Shown: in pieces, positions 12,231 to 25,212 of the stretch | Position numbering within the stretch: position 1 is the stretch's first letter | Layout: each line of letters opens with the position of its first letter | NCBI RefSeq assembly: GCF_018139145.2 | Contig: NC_059471.1 | Span: forward strand, 210,819,494 to 210,883,493 | Direction: 5' to 3' | DNA from: Gymnogyps californianus | Taxonomy: Eukaryota; Chordata; Aves; Accipitriformes; Cathartidae | DNA: 64,000 nt | Program-made: the position numbers and the translations under genes | Notes under the pieces: model-generated | What the model was told of the DNA's origin: nothing | Database searches by the model: none | The model's input: the letters and a program-made list of their open reading frames with translations, nothing else

Positions 12231-14672
12231 ATTCTCACCAGGAAAAGGATCGGGACTTTTCGCGTGTAACTCAGAATAGTGAAAAAGAGAAGTATTTAAG
12301 GTCCAAAAATGGCCATGAGATGATACATGAAGGTAGATGTATAGGTGAGGTAGGAGAGCAGGAGAAGAAGAGAATTTCTGTGTCTACAAGATCCTCTCTG
12401 AAAGTCACAGTAACTGCCCCAGTGCGGCTCCAGGGACAGCGGGGGCTGGACCCAGTTATCAGGGCTCTGGATGAAGCCGGTGGCCTTAAGCAACTGCTTG
12501 CTCTTATTTTTCTGGCTTTAATTTTTGGGGGATTCTCCAGTTTTCAGAGGGATTTGTCTTTTCTGTAGGAGGATTTTCCCGGCAGGCTTTGCTTGTACAC
12601 ATAGGGAAGAAGGCTGACACAAGCAGATTTTAATTAAACCATTCTTTCAGCTCCCCAGGCTCGTGCAATTTAACTTCTTCTCAGAGATAATATTAACACT
12701 TACGTCATTTTTCATCATCATTAGTTTTGCTTGTGGAATTGCATTGGAGAGAAACCCCCTGGATGCAAACATTCGTTGAATCCTATTGTTTCAATTCCCT
12801 TCAGCCATCATTTCTCAGCCTAAGAACAAATGTAACCAGCAACAGGAAGGAGCTTGATTTTCCAAAAAATCAGCAGAATTGCACATGCAGAGAACAGGCA
12901 TAATATCTCACTAAGATCTGCCTGGTTAGAGGCATTATTTGTCAACAAAAATTAAAAAATAACAAAAAACTGGTACTGTCTGTAGGGGACTGAGATGGGA
13001 GACTTGGAAATCAGTGGCATCGCAGTGGCACGGGTCTGGAGGAAGGGAGAGCAGGGATGCGGGGAGGTGGGGGCAGCCCTCCTCTGCCCCCCAGTCAGCA
13101 GCTCTCCCTCTCTTCTCATCCACGTCAGTTCTTTAGCAGCCCTGATTGATTGTCATCTGAAGTAATAAAATAAACACCACCTCAAGTGGAATATCCTAGG
13201 ATTAGCTGCTCAGGCCTGGCAGGGTATGAGCTCGCACTTTGCTCAGCTCTGAAGAACAGGCAGATAAATAAGAAAGTGTGGATTGAGTGTGTTTGTTATT
13301 ATATTGCCCTCCAATGTGCAAATGCTGTGCTATTTCATTTCAGAGGTTCATCATTTGTTACAAGGACAGCGAGAAGGGGTAGCTCTCGTGAAGCTGACTG
13401 CAAAGCTTAGTTAGGTCTTAAACCCCAAGAGGGAGGAATGCATATATTCAGATATGCAGAAGCATCTGGAGCCCAGCTTGCTTTAACGCTGTTCCTAGGA
13501 GACTTACTTTGGGTGCTAGACAAAACTATGATCATTTTAGTAGTTTACGCTGAGATGCCAAGGTGGTGTCTCGCTCAGCCCATATGGGCATGTAACCAGA
13601 GAAGATGTGCTGCCACTCCTCCGTTTTACAGGGGGAAATGCTGGAGGACTTGCGTGGGCTCCCCCATCATCTCCCTGTCCTGGAGGTGGGCGCAGCAAGA
13701 GCAGCCACTGGTTGTACCTGCCCTTGGTGCATGCACACCCATGCTCCAGCACAGGAGGGGGAATATTTGAGCCCAGGCTGAGTTTTTGCATATCCTGAAC
13801 GCTCTCCCTAACCTGCAGGATCATGTAAATCATGTAGGTTATTTAAAGAAACCATGCTGCTCTCCAAGATGCACCAAGGTGTTAGAGGAAAGAAGTCTAA
13901 TCTAATCTGATGGGTTTCTCATGATGGGTTTCTTTTCTAAAATATAGTGTCACTGTGATTTTAACCTCTGCTCTGATAGCAGTCGCAGTATGTGGGTCTG
14001 GCCCCTCGGTCCTTTCCCACACACCTTGCCTTCCTCTCCTCTGAGCCTGCCTTTCATCTTTGATTTCTTAATGTTTCTGCCTAAAGCATATTTGCTGCTG
14101 TAAACCCTAACCTGGCCTTCAAAATGCCTTAGCAAACCTGTGCAATGTATAACAAGAAATGCTAGACATGGGATCTGGAGGGTGCTGCTCCCCCCCTTCC
14201 TTCCTGCCCCCTCCAAAACAAACCAAATAATGTAGGTTTTTGGGCTGATGATCTCCATGAGCTGTTTTTGCTCATGGCTTTAGATCCAGTGTGGTTGGCT
14301 CAAGCTCAACCGCAGGGGTCGTGGACTCCTGTAGGAAGGGAAGGGCTGAGAGGTAAATGCAGAGGGATGCAAGTCCCGAACCCAGGCTGTCACCTGAGAA
14401 ATCACAGCCCGAGAGCACAGCCAGCGGGAAGGCAGAGGTGGGAGGGAAAGAGAAACTCCCTTAATGCCGAAAAACTGGAAGTGAGGCACGTTTTGGGAGG
14501 TGACCGAAACCCATCCCGATCCTTCCTCTCCTGTTCCTCCAAAGTCAATGTGGTTTGAACAAGAGCAGCACGGAGACCTGAATATGTATTTTGTAATTTC
14601 AGTTTTTTACTCATTCTCCCAAAGCACAAGTATACCTCATGCCTGAAATTATTTCTGTTTCTTCTAAAGAAA

Positions 14673-14690
14673 TTGTTGTTGTTGTTGTTG
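14673..14690 (+). repeat. (TTG)6 microsatellite
   Basis: Six perfect TTG units followed by TTT. It is a short simple repeat in otherwise unremarkable non-coding sequence. Confidence 0.9.
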
Positions 14691-17600
14691 TTTGGCAAAC
14701 AAAACAAAGCAAAAAGCCAAGATGGAAACCTTGGATCAGCTCTAATAAGTTTATTAATATTCACCATGGCTGTACCTCAGAAAACTCTAGTTTCATAATA
14801 TGGCTTCTTAAAGTATTGATGTTTGATACCAGTGTGGATATTTTGGCTCTGCTCTTCTGTCTTTCCTGGTTGTATCATAAAATGCATCACACAGCGTGAC
14901 ACCTGCTAACCTCTAGAAATACCCAACTACCCAATGATGCCAATGATTTTCTGTAAATGATCGGTTCAAAGGCTTTTAATGTATTTTGGACCTCAGTCAT
15001 TATGGATTTCTGGCAATGGCAAAGGGTAATAAGATAATGGGTATATATTTTCCGATGCTGTGGTTCACTCATCCTGCCAGCCTGCTCTGTGGAGGGCAAG
15101 AACCCAAAACAGTTACATTGCACGTCTCAGGTCTGTAAGCGGAATGATAAGGAGCAGTTTAGCAGAGTTACTGAACTGATACAGGAATTTGGCACCACAT
15201 CGGCTTTCTTCTTACCTAAGGGGAGTGTGGTGAACATGTGCGATTAATGTTCTGGGTCTTTCAGGGGACACGGGTAATCTAATATGGCAAGGTAAACTTT
15301 TTTTTCAGGAATAAATTAGAGGTGAGCTACTCCACTTTAGTTTTTAACCTCTTTTTTATCCTTGTCCTTTGGCTGGCTTGAAAACAAGGGTGGGGATGTT
15401 CGGGAAGGCATCTCCCAGGTAACTGGGATGCAGGGATCTGATGCAGATCTTTCTTTACTGCAAATGATATCATATCATATCTATTATCGGGAGACTTGTG
15501 CGGCTCTGCAACCTGATACACTGCCAGGGTCAGATTAGGAGCTCTGGAAGTTTAGCTTTGATTTCAAAGGGAGATATTTAGCTAATAATCCTTTGCAGGT
15601 TTGCACAGGAATGTGGAGGGGAGGCGTCTCTCTGCTGAGGGACTGACAGATTTATTACCCTGCTATCTGCCGTGAGCGTGGGCTGGGAAAGGGCAGCGGT
15701 GGAAGGCTGTTTCCTTGCCTGCAGAAGGCATTAAGCCCTGCCTTGCTGAGAGAAGCAAATTGTGGCGGATTCCCCCTCCTGGCAGCTCATTTCCCTTTCC
15801 CCTCTTTTGTCCCCCTTCCTGCTATATCAAGGCACTTTATATAGCGGCTCTGCTAGCTGCACCCCCAAATTGCTACAGCTCTGCTAGTGGTTTCTCTTCA
15901 CTTTCTTCTGCTCTCTAAGCAAAAAACATGTAGTACAGAGCACTGTGGTATGTATTCAACTTACTGAGCGCCTCCTAAGCAGACTCTCCTTCTTCTTGCT
16001 TCAGGGAGATTATTACAAACAAAATCTCCTGCCTTGTATTTGCAAAAAAGTCTTCTACAGAGAAGACTCTGCAACTTCAGTACCCCAAGCTTGCCAGGTA
16101 CTGCCTAAGATGAGGATGACCATTCCTTCTGGGATATTAGATCTGGACTGCACGTTTATTACAAGGAGATACTTTCTTCCAGTTTTGGACAGGCTCCTTT
16201 TTTAACCCAGATTCCGCAGAACAGCATATGCAAACAGCACATGCTTCAGATTCGTGTAGCAGCTCCTCACCTCCTCTCCTCCCCAGCAGAGCCTTCCTCC
16301 CCTCCAGAGCCCTCTGCTGCAGGGGGAGGACTGGTTTCTCCTCCCAGCTTTGGCCTGCAGGTTGACACATGGCTCAACCTTGCCCCTATCTGAACTCCTG
16401 CCCTCTCCCTTCCCTACAGAGCAACATTGCATCACTGGTGAGATATGGACAAATCCCACCCACACGGGAGGACTGCTCCATCCTTTTATTTCCACCTTCC
16501 TGCCTTAATCCAGGATATTCCCTGACAGCCGGTCTGCAGGCTCAGATGATCTGTTGGCCTCAATCCACTGCTCACATAAATTCTGCAAGGAAGTCCGTCA
16601 ATACTAAAACACCCAAGAAATGAATTTGTAGCAAATTCCTTTGCTCTCTCATGAGATATTTGAAATCAGACCGTAGTTGATTGTTAAAGGTTTGCCCACT
16701 TCATGTTCCTGGGAAAGGAACTGCCTTCCTTTACATGTTGCATATCGAGAGCCTCTCATTTACGGCACTCCCGCATCCCTGCAGGATAAAATTGCTCATT
16801 TCTGCTGGTATGACCATGTAAAGTCCTCTAGAGAATTAGAAATCACTGCCTCTCTTCAGAATTTTGATGTAATAAAAAGAAGGCACTCTGAAAGAAATCC
16901 ATATGACAAAATGAATAGCCTGAAAGGGCAGAAGGAATCTTTATGCACATCTAATCTAACCTCTGAAAGAGCATAGCCATTGACTGTTATATAGTAATAT
17001 CCCTACAAAGTTCAACAAGAAAATTCAGCAGCATTTCAGCTTGTCTTTTAAAGAGATGTCCTTTTTATTCCATCAGTTTTGAAAGGGGCATTGCTTAGAG
17101 CTAAGAAGTGTGGTTTTTTGATTCAGCTACTGCAAAAAAAAGGAGAGGCAGCCTTCTTCTCTCCGCTGATGGCTGAATTTACTTTTCTTCCTTCTTCAAA
17201 TTCTGCTGGTTTTAGCTTCCTGTAGGCATTTTTGCTTGGTTAACTACTAGGAATTGTTTCTTGGTAATGAAGGATGCTTTGTTAGCAGCATCCTAACCAC
17301 CACATTCCTGATGGGCCTTTGAACACATGGGAAGGCAACACCTTCCTTTTCTGGAAAGCAATTCTCTTGAACGACGAGGAGTTGAAGGCTATTTGTGCTT
17401 GGAAAGCAGAATACATTTGATAGGAATGCAACTGTTTGTTCCCAGCCAAAAATCACACCTGTGAGCCTTTGATTCAGGGAATCCTATTGTGATGAAAAAG
17501 GCTTTGTAAAATAGCAGCGTGGTCTCCCCCTGTGAAATAGAAGATTAAATCATGATCACCCTGCTGTTGGCTCAACTGTCAGCAGCTGAAATATTATTTG

Positions 17601-19604
17601 CTCAACACACTTGGTTATGATCTGCAGAAAGATGCTGTGGTTAGAGTACCTCCGAAACACAACGGAGTCTCACAACTTCCCCATTAAAAGAGAATTATTC
17701 CTATTTACCAAAGGGAAAATTAAAAGCAGGTTTTCACGAGAGGTTCAAGCCAATCCAGCTCTGCCTGGCTGCCAAAACGGACAGTCCTGCTTCCCCGTCC
17801 CGTCCCACCCCACCCCATCCCCAGCCGTGCATTCCTGCCGCCACCACTGTGCCAGGCTAGCAGTTGTGAAACCACACGGTGAGGCAGGTCAGCCTGTTAA
17901 TCTGGCTGAAAAATGACCCACCAAACTGATCCAACTTGCTGATAGCTTCACGAAGAGTTGTGCTGACACAAGGGAGCAAGCAGGAACGTGCGGCCAGGGC
18001 AGGGAGTAGGCAGGACCACACCTTTGGGTGACAACATGGTCTTAGATTGGCTTAAACTGATTTTGAACCACAGGCATAGCTGAAGGGACATACCAGTGTT
18101 GGTCCTGGTCCAGGACAGTGAGGTCCTGCTTCCCTCAGAGGGTTTTGTAAGCAGAGACCAGAAAGTCTCTTGACCAAGGTCAAGAGAAAGGCTGGTGTTG
18201 ACTGCAACCAGAGCATGAAGAATGTGGGCTGAGTGTGATGGGACCCAAACCCAGCAGCCCGGCCAGCACCCGAGTGTGGGAGCACATCACCAGCTTTACA
18301 CTGCCAAGGCTTGTCATGGTCAGGAGCTGGTTTATGAAACCCTAACCCTTTGCACTCATGCCGCTATAAAGTTGTAAATGCACATGATAGTTCATGTGAG
18401 AGGTGGTGGTGGTGTCTCTCTCCCATGGACAGGTAGTGATGTATTTGCAGGAAGGGACACAGGGAGTCCCCAGACCTTTTCTTGTCATGAACTCCCTGTA
18501 TTCCTGCACATGGGTGAAAAGATGGATTTCCTGGGGCAGTAAAGGAGGGGGTAACCCTCTTCCCATTGCTACTACCCAGTGTAACACGCATTTAACGTCA
18601 TGCAATGTTAACAGTTCTGTTCCCACTGCAGCTGTGTCCTCCCCCAACATGCACATTATATGGGCTGTTCCTGGCTCACAGGCTTTCATATAACCTCAGC
18701 GTGGGGATGTCTTTCTCCAGATATCGTTTCTGTGGTCTGCATTTTTGCATGCTTCATACTGTGATGCATGCCGTACTCGGCCTCCAGCTCTGCGGCTGAC
18801 ATATAGCTCAGCCCCCCACGTGCCACCTGCACAGAAGGGGGTTGGAGTAAAGTTGGGGATAAATCACTGAGAAGGAAACGTGCCCATTAAGGGGGAATGT
18901 GACAAACCCCTGCACTAAGACATCGTAGCGCTGTGCATGTTGTTTGCATCTTGTGAAAGCAGAACATTTTTAGATCACATTTCTACCAACACCGCTGATG
19001 ATTAAAGATGAAAGAGTTTTTCAAAGCTCTTTGCCTCATTTTCCTGTCTAATGCCAGCAGAGAAGTGCAGCCTCTCTGATCTGGGTGCTGGGTGTCAAGG
19101 GAGTCCAAGCCACCACTGCTGCAGCTGCCCATCCTCCTTGCACTGTATGTGCCATCAGGTTGTTCCCAAACCATAACGAGGAGTTTTCCACTTGACAAAT
19201 CCCAGCTAGAAATATGGGAGCCCTAATCCTGGGCAGGCCACAGCTGTAGGGACAGGGCTACAACAGGGCAAGGGAACAAGCAGAGTGGTTGAGGCCGAGA
19301 AACCATCCTTCAAGGCTCCCACAGCATAAATTCAAGATGAAATTTATTGTTACAGACCAGCATGACACCAAAAAGGGCTTCCCCACGTTGCTGTCCTTGT
19401 GCCAGCATGAAGTCTGGTGCATTTACACAGTGACTGGGGATGGGGAACTGTTAGAGGGTTGCAATGCTGACACTGCGACTGCAGCAGAGAAGAGCTTCAC
19501 CCGAACCCGGTTTGCTCCTCTGAAGCTCACCTCATGGCTTTCAGTGCTGGTGCTGATCTAGGGGGAAAGACAGCATCCATCCTGCACTTAAGCTGTCCCT
19601 CTCT

Positions 19605-19803
19605 GGAGCTCTCCTTCTTCCCCCAGATTGTGAGGATCGCTGTTTTGTGGACCACGAGACCACGCAGGACCCAGATGTTGTCCTTGCCTCGCGCTGTGCT
19701 GCGTCGCAGGCGCCGGCATTGCTCTTGGCTGTCCGCAGCTCTCCTGCTGAGTGGCCTGACCACATTTACTGTGCAGCTCTGGTTGCTCGCAGGGAGAGGA
19801 TGA
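19605..19803 (+). other. CpG-dense patch behind an acceptor-like site; possible exon
   Basis: A pyrimidine-rich run ending in CTTCTTCCCCCAG (to about 19626) forms a strong 3' splice-site look-alike. The next 170 bases hold a cluster of CpG dinucleotides far denser than the surroundings. In one frame the + strand reads a Met followed by an Arg-rich run (LRRRRRHC) and a hydrophobic stretch (SAALLLSGLTTF) before a TGA near 19801. This resembles the start of a type II membrane protein. A second + frame and two minus frames are also open, as expected of stop-poor GC-rich sequence. No donor consensus closes the segment cleanly. I do not recognise a family. Confidence 0.18.
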
Positions 19804-21533
19804 GCACTAGTCTAAACAGTAAGACATACCATGGCAGGCGATTTCAATGCTTTTATGTTGAACACTGCTTAGAAGACTCTACTTTTCTGCGGTAAAATTA
19901 TGGCAGTCCAAGTTCCCAGTGAGCAGGTTCAGGCCCCTTCCTTGCACTTTTTATTATTGTTCTGAATCCAACCCAAAACTCATTCAGATTGGATTCCCCA
20001 TCGGTTTTCTCCTGTCCTGTTCAAAAGGCTCTACTGCATGCTTCCAATAGGACTATTCTGCTAGAAAACACTTTTATTGTTAGAATTGTTAAAACTACTT
20101 TGCTGATAAAGATCTCATCCCTCCTCCTCCCGAAAGCTCTACCAAGCTTCAGCAGAAATAAGAGCGTAGAGACTGCTGCCATTTCGCTGCTGGCTGACCC
20201 ATCCCTTAGTGTAGGGTTGCAGGGGGGGCTTGGGGGTGATTGCTTCACGACTCAGGAGGGTCTTTCCAGCCTGACATACCCATGTGCCACTGCCGCATGC
20301 AGGGACTTGGTCTGGCAGGTCGCTCTCCAGCCCACCTCTGACTACACAAGATCGCCAGCCTGTTCCTTCCAACTTGTGGGAAATAATTGGGTTTTCTGCA
20401 GGGATGACGTCTCACTGCGCTTTCCATGACGGAGGCTGAGCTGGGCTTTGTCAGGCTCTGCAGGTTTGGGTACCCACGGACCTTAGTGTATCATCTTCTG
20501 CGCTTGGTCAGCAGCCAGAGCTCACAGTGGAGAGTGTGCTCTGCGGGAAATGGGGATGCTTAATAAAGTGGCTTCAGTTTGGTCAAACTTTCACAACAAG
20601 AACAGAGCAGATTGGAGAAGTCTTTATCCATAAGATTATAACAGATTTAAAGCAAGTCACTTTTGGGACAAGAGTACAGTGACCCCTATCTGAGTGACTA
20701 ATTGATAGCCAAGAACCGCAGTTAGTACACTAATTAATTTATTAATAGCCAAGTACTAGTCATGAAAGAAAGATACTTGCTTTTCTGAGATCTTTATCTG
20801 AACGTTTTAATGTTGCATGACTAATTTGCACTTTTGAGCAGAGCAAGTTGTACATTAATCTGAGCCTAGTTTATAGCATGCTGCACTTTTTCTGAAGTGC
20901 AGTTCAATTCCAGTTTTTCAGCACTAATAGACATTTATGATTGCAGAAGTGAAGCTGAAAAATAAACCAGAGACTGCAGAATGCTCTTTACCCTGAAAGT
21001 TTGGTGACTTGTGGAGGCCAGACAGATTTATGTATTTCCCCTTGTAGAGGTCACATATTTTTAGCTCACAGATAGTTTTGCGAGATGCAGAAGGATCTGA
21101 ATCACTGGACTCTGAGACAAAAGTAACCAGAGACTTTTAAAGGTTGATTCTGGTGGCTATGTCTCTTGCTCTGTTTTTTTAAAATTATTCTAAGAATAGA
21201 ACATCACTGGATGCATAGGGCTGGGACAGATGGATGGCAGAGGCTGTCCAGGAGTCTGCAGTGGTGAAGGGGTACGCTTTAAACTACGGTATGGGGGTCG
21301 AGAAACCCATTGAGGAACATGTAAAAGAGACCCAGCATCTCCCCAGGGCCAAAGAGGAGGGGTCTGCTGGGGGACCCCAATGGGGAAGGTTTGCGTTGGA
21401 GAGGAGGGAGATGGGGTGCTCTAAAGGTGTGAGGAGCGGGAGGCAAAGATGTTTTTGCTTTGAGTTTTACAGCCAAGACCCCAGATGCTTACACGGGAGG
21501 GGTGTCGTGTGACTGCGTGAGCGAAACCGTTGG
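19804..21533. other. Non-coding stretch before the LTR
   Basis: The part from about 20690 to 20960 is AT-rich and low in CpG, with several TTAAT/ATTAA motifs and a short hairpin (CTGCACTT at 20881-20888 paired with AAGTGCAG at 20895-20902). It has the look of a conserved non-coding element, but conservation cannot be judged from one sequence. No gene is supported. Confidence 0.45.
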
Positions 21534-21538
21534 GAAAT
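21534..21538. repeat. Target-site duplication GAAAT, left copy
   Basis: GAAAT directly precedes the first base of the LTR and is repeated exactly at 22168-22172 after its last base. Five-base duplications are typical of ERVL-type elements. Confidence 0.85.
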
Positions 21539-22167
21539 TGTCGTGGTTTAACCCCAGCCAGCAACTCAGCACCACGCAGCCACTTCCCCCTTCCCCCTCC
21601 CAGTGGGGTGAGGAGGAGGAAAGAGGGGGAAAAAAAAGTAAAACTCGTGGGTTGAGATAAGAACAGTTTAATAACTAAAGTAAAATATAATACTAACAAT
21701 AATAATAATGAAATATAATAATAATAATAGTAATGAAAAGGAATATAACAAAAAAAGGAAGGGGGGGAGGGAAAAAAACAAACAAACAAACAAAAAAACC
21801 CACCAGTGATGCACAATGCAATTGCTCACCACCCGCTGACCGATGCCCAGTTAGTTCCCGAGCCACGATCCGCGCCGCCCGGCCAACTCCCCCTGTTTAT
21901 ATACTGGGCATGACGTTCCATGGTATGGAATACCCCTTTGGCTAGTTCAGGTCAGCTGCCCCGGCTCTGCTCCCTCCCAGCTTCTTGCACACCTGCTTGC
22001 TGGCAGAGCATGGGAAACTGAAAAGTCCTTGGCTGAAGATAAGCGCTACTTAGCAACAACTAAAACATCGGAGTGTTATCAACATCATTCTCACACTAAA
22101 TCCAAAACACAGCACTGTACCAGCTACTAAGAAGAAAATTAACTCTGTCCCAGCCGAAACCAGGACA
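21539..22167 (-). mobile_element. Solo LTR of an avian endogenous retrovirus (ERVL-like)
   Basis: This is a complete 629-bp LTR in minus orientation. Read on the minus strand it begins TGTCCTGGTTTCGGCTGG and ends CCACGACA, giving the TG...CA ends of retroviral LTRs. A TATATAAA box lies at 21896-21903 and an ATTAAA polyadenylation-like signal at 21667-21672, the right order for a U3-R-U5 layout. The part between them contains impure AAT-type and CAAA-type simple sequence (about 21670-21800). No gag, pol, env or second LTR is beside it, and the flanks match as GAAAT. The provirus has therefore been reduced to one LTR, probably by recombination between its two ends. I recognise the sequence family from many bird genomes. 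The ERVL class is inferred mainly from the 5-bp duplication. Confidence 0.93.
21896..21903 (-). promoter_or_regulatory. TATA box of the solo LTR
   Basis: The minus strand reads TATATAAA here, about 270 bases after the LTR's 5' end and followed by a GC-rich segment, as expected for an LTR core promoter. If active, transcription would run toward lower coordinates. Activity cannot be judged from sequence. Confidence 0.6.
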
Positions 22168-22172
22168 GAAAT
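22168..22172. repeat. Target-site duplication GAAAT, right copy
   Basis: Exact match to the five bases before the LTR at 21534-21538. The sixth base differs on the two sides, so the duplication is five bases long. Confidence 0.85.
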
Positions 22173-25100
22173 CTAGAAAAAGGGAACAGAGGCAATGGCT
22201 GTGCAGGAGGCTGATGGGCTTGTACACGTGGTACATTTGAATATCACATGGGAAACATGAAGCAGGACTGGGAGTTGTAACCCACACGGCAGGGCTGGGC
22301 AGGGATGTCCACTCCCCACCTTCTACTCCATCCAAGTTTACTCAGGAAAGCCCAGAAGTCACTGAAGGTGCTGGAGAACGCATTTCTAAACAGGAGGATC
22401 TGCTTGGTGAATGCTAGTGGTATCTACACACATGTAGTGCAAAGCAAGGAATATCAGGAAGTTCATGTACGGTCCATAGAGGCCATTCTGCTGATGCCAC
22501 TGCAATGCTGTTTGACCCAAGTGACATCTGGATTGCTGTGTCACTTGAGGCCTCTAGTGTGCCATGTGTCTCGGTGAAAAGTCCAGAAAATAATGAAGAT
22601 TCAGACTGGAAGCATTCTCCAATGAAGTTGGCTACGGCATCTGCTTTTGCCCTTATGTTGCCGTGTAGTGCTCATATATTCACAGGACGGACTTCTCCCT
22701 CTCTTTGCAGCCTGCCAGGCAATGCGTACCCACAATCACATCCAAATGTGTGATTAAGGTTGATTTGGACCAGCCTTTGGGCTGCTCTGATTTCCCTTGG
22801 GAGCTGCAGTGATTCCTCGCAAGTCCTGGGCGATGCTGTCAGCATCCTTCCCACCCCGTGGGGCAGAGAGTGACAGGGCACGAGGGGACAGTGCGCTCAG
22901 CAGGTCGCTCATCCCACATCCCAGCTGGCCCGTCCTGGCATGGAGGCTTCCCCGGCAAAGGGCACATGAGGCTGGATGACAGCGTGTGGGGGCCCAAAGG
23001 CACCGAGCCTCCCTGCCCCTTTGCAGCTCCGATCGCAGGAGACGTGCACGTAGCATCCTCTGCCATCCCGGAGCGGCATTATTTCCTTCCACTGCTGTAG
23101 CCTGAGGGAGATCAGCTGAGTGTTACAAAGGGAAAAACGAGAAGAAAAAAATCTCTCAGCTGTTCCCCTGCTGTGCAGGAGCACAGGAACAGCTGCGAGC
23201 GGGCTTAGCTCCTACCTTCTGGAAAAGGACTTACTGGGAAATAATAAACATTCCCCAGCACTTTAAAAGCCATCATGAGGCAGTTAGGGGGAAGGACAGT
23301 GCTGCAGACTTCAAGCTTTGCTTTTATAATCTGATTGTCTGCATGATTTCTCTAGCAAAGGCAACACAAGCACAGTACCTGTGCTGCGTCAGCCACCAAC
23401 ACACACCTGGCCTTGGGATGGACACTTGTCTGTGGGTGGCCTGTACGTCAGGGGATCCTCTAAGAAGACCTTAATTCCTGGCAATGGGAAAATGACTGGT
23501 TTGACTTTTCTAACAAAAAAACCCCACATTTTTGGAAAGTGTTTCCCCTACAGTCACCTGTAATTCTCTGAAGCTTCTGAGTTCTCCATCAAACTGACAA
23601 GTGAAACATTGCTCCCTCCCACCCATTTCTTCCCTTTTAATAGTGACATGAAGGGCTGGAAGGAGAAGGGAAAATGTATGAGCAAACATTTGTTTGCTTC
23701 TAAAATAAACTTCAATTAAGAAACAAGAGAGAGGACTGCCGATTTGCCACCCCCCCTTCCCCTGCCCCACCAGCTCTGCTGGAAGGGACCCCTCTTACCC
23801 AAATACCCAAGCTCTGCTAATCCAGTAAATTCACTTGCACAACATCAGTTAGTGGATCGTGGTGGTGTCCCTGCTTGGAAGCTGTGCCACACATCCCTGG
23901 TGCTTCCTGCATCAAGCACAGGAGCATCGTGGTGTGACACAGAGCCTGTATCCCTCTGTTCCCACATCTTTCATGTTCCTCCGCTTCTCCGGTGTGGTTA
24001 ATGTTCTGGGATCTCCAGTTTGCAGCTGATACGGGGACTCTGACCCCTGCAAAAGCCCAGTGGCAGCAGCGTGGGCAAAGGGAGCTTTTAGAGAAGGGAG
24101 AGGAACGAGAGGTGTGAGTGGGTCTGGGGGTGTCCCGGAGCACAACCCACTCCCAGGGAAGAGGGAGGCTCCCCGAAGGCTCCTCACTGTAGGTCTCCTG
24201 CGAGTTTGGAGAATCACCTGCAATATATGCTGGGATGTCAGAGGCCTGAGATTAGGCAGATACGGCCCTGATGTGGGACCTTTTCCAGTCCTGGGTGTTT
24301 GGCAGCTGGCTTTAACCACAGAAACTAGCAGCTTCTGCTTTCTCAATTTTTATTGCAAAGCCCTTTGCAGGATTGCACAACTTGGCCTCACGTTTCAGTC
24401 ATCTGGCAGTATTGCTGCATGAAGTGCAAATATATAAATGAGGATTTGATAAGGGTTTCCTTTCTTTCCCTCTTCCTCTTCCCCCTTTGCTTTCAACTCT
24501 GTTGCTTGCTTTAGGTAAATTTTCTTGCCTGTCTTTGCTAGCTATGGGACATAGTGGTGCCCTTTAACTGTAGCAGATACGACGACAACCTGTTCTCCTT
24601 AGGCTAGCATGATCGTTTGCTGTGAATGAGGCTGAACTTCATTTTATGTTGGTGCCTAATTAAAGGCTTTTTGTAAGCTGCTTCACCCCTGAAGTCTGTG
24701 AGCTCTCCCAATGCGGTCAGTGTCCGAGTGCATCCAGCGAATCCAGTTCCACAGGTGATATAAATCTTGGCACGTGCGGGATGCCGGCACGGGAACAATT
24801 TCTTGTGCCTTGGCCCTTCCAGTGGAGATGATTACCTCAACTGCAAATATACGAAGGATATAAACATGGGGAGGCAGCAAAGGGTGGTGTCAGCTGGTGG
24901 GATGGCTGTGCCAAGCAGGGCTGGGTAATAGCATCCAGCAGCATCTTTCCTGAGCACCAAAGCTGAGGCCACTAACACGCAGCAAGGGTGAGGAGATGGG
25001 GGAATATATTTATTTAAGGAAATGATGTTCTAGGCTGTGCTCATTAAATATCCAGTCTCTCAAATATAGCCACGCGCTGGCAGGATCACCAGAAGTGATG

Positions 25101-25195
25101 TGGGTGCAATGGAAGTTGAAGGAAACTGTCCCCAGAAACTAAACGTCCCAAGGATAAGACTTCAAGCAAATTTCAGTGAAAGTAAAGAAAAATGC

Positions 25196-25212
25196 CATGC
25201 AAATATTGCATG
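25196..25212. promoter_or_regulatory. Palindrome containing an octamer (POU-type) motif
   Basis: CATGCAA and TTGCATG flank a 3-base centre. The left arm plus centre contains ATGCAAAT, the classical octamer bound by POU-domain factors. The motif is seen directly; binding is inference, and single octamers are frequent by chance. Confidence 0.25.

Larger units (their letters stand above)
9133..19604. other. Long non-coding stretch
   Basis: About 10 kb with no named repeat other than simple sequence. It holds the AT-rich tract near 9.7 kb, a short perfect hairpin at 12209-12230 and a (TTG)n run at 14673-14690. An AT-rich segment at 12668-12750 contains TTACGTCA, a CRE/ATF-like octamer, which could be chance. 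Open frames of up to about 120 codons overlap on both strands and have no family signature. Confidence 0.55.

Noticed and set aside
19989..20429. 146-codon + strand frame
   Set aside because: No family signature; minus-strand frames are open over the same bases.
21421..21816. 131-codon minus frame rich in Tyr, Leu and Phe
   Set aside because: It reads through the AAT-type simple sequence of the solo LTR and is not a retroviral gene.
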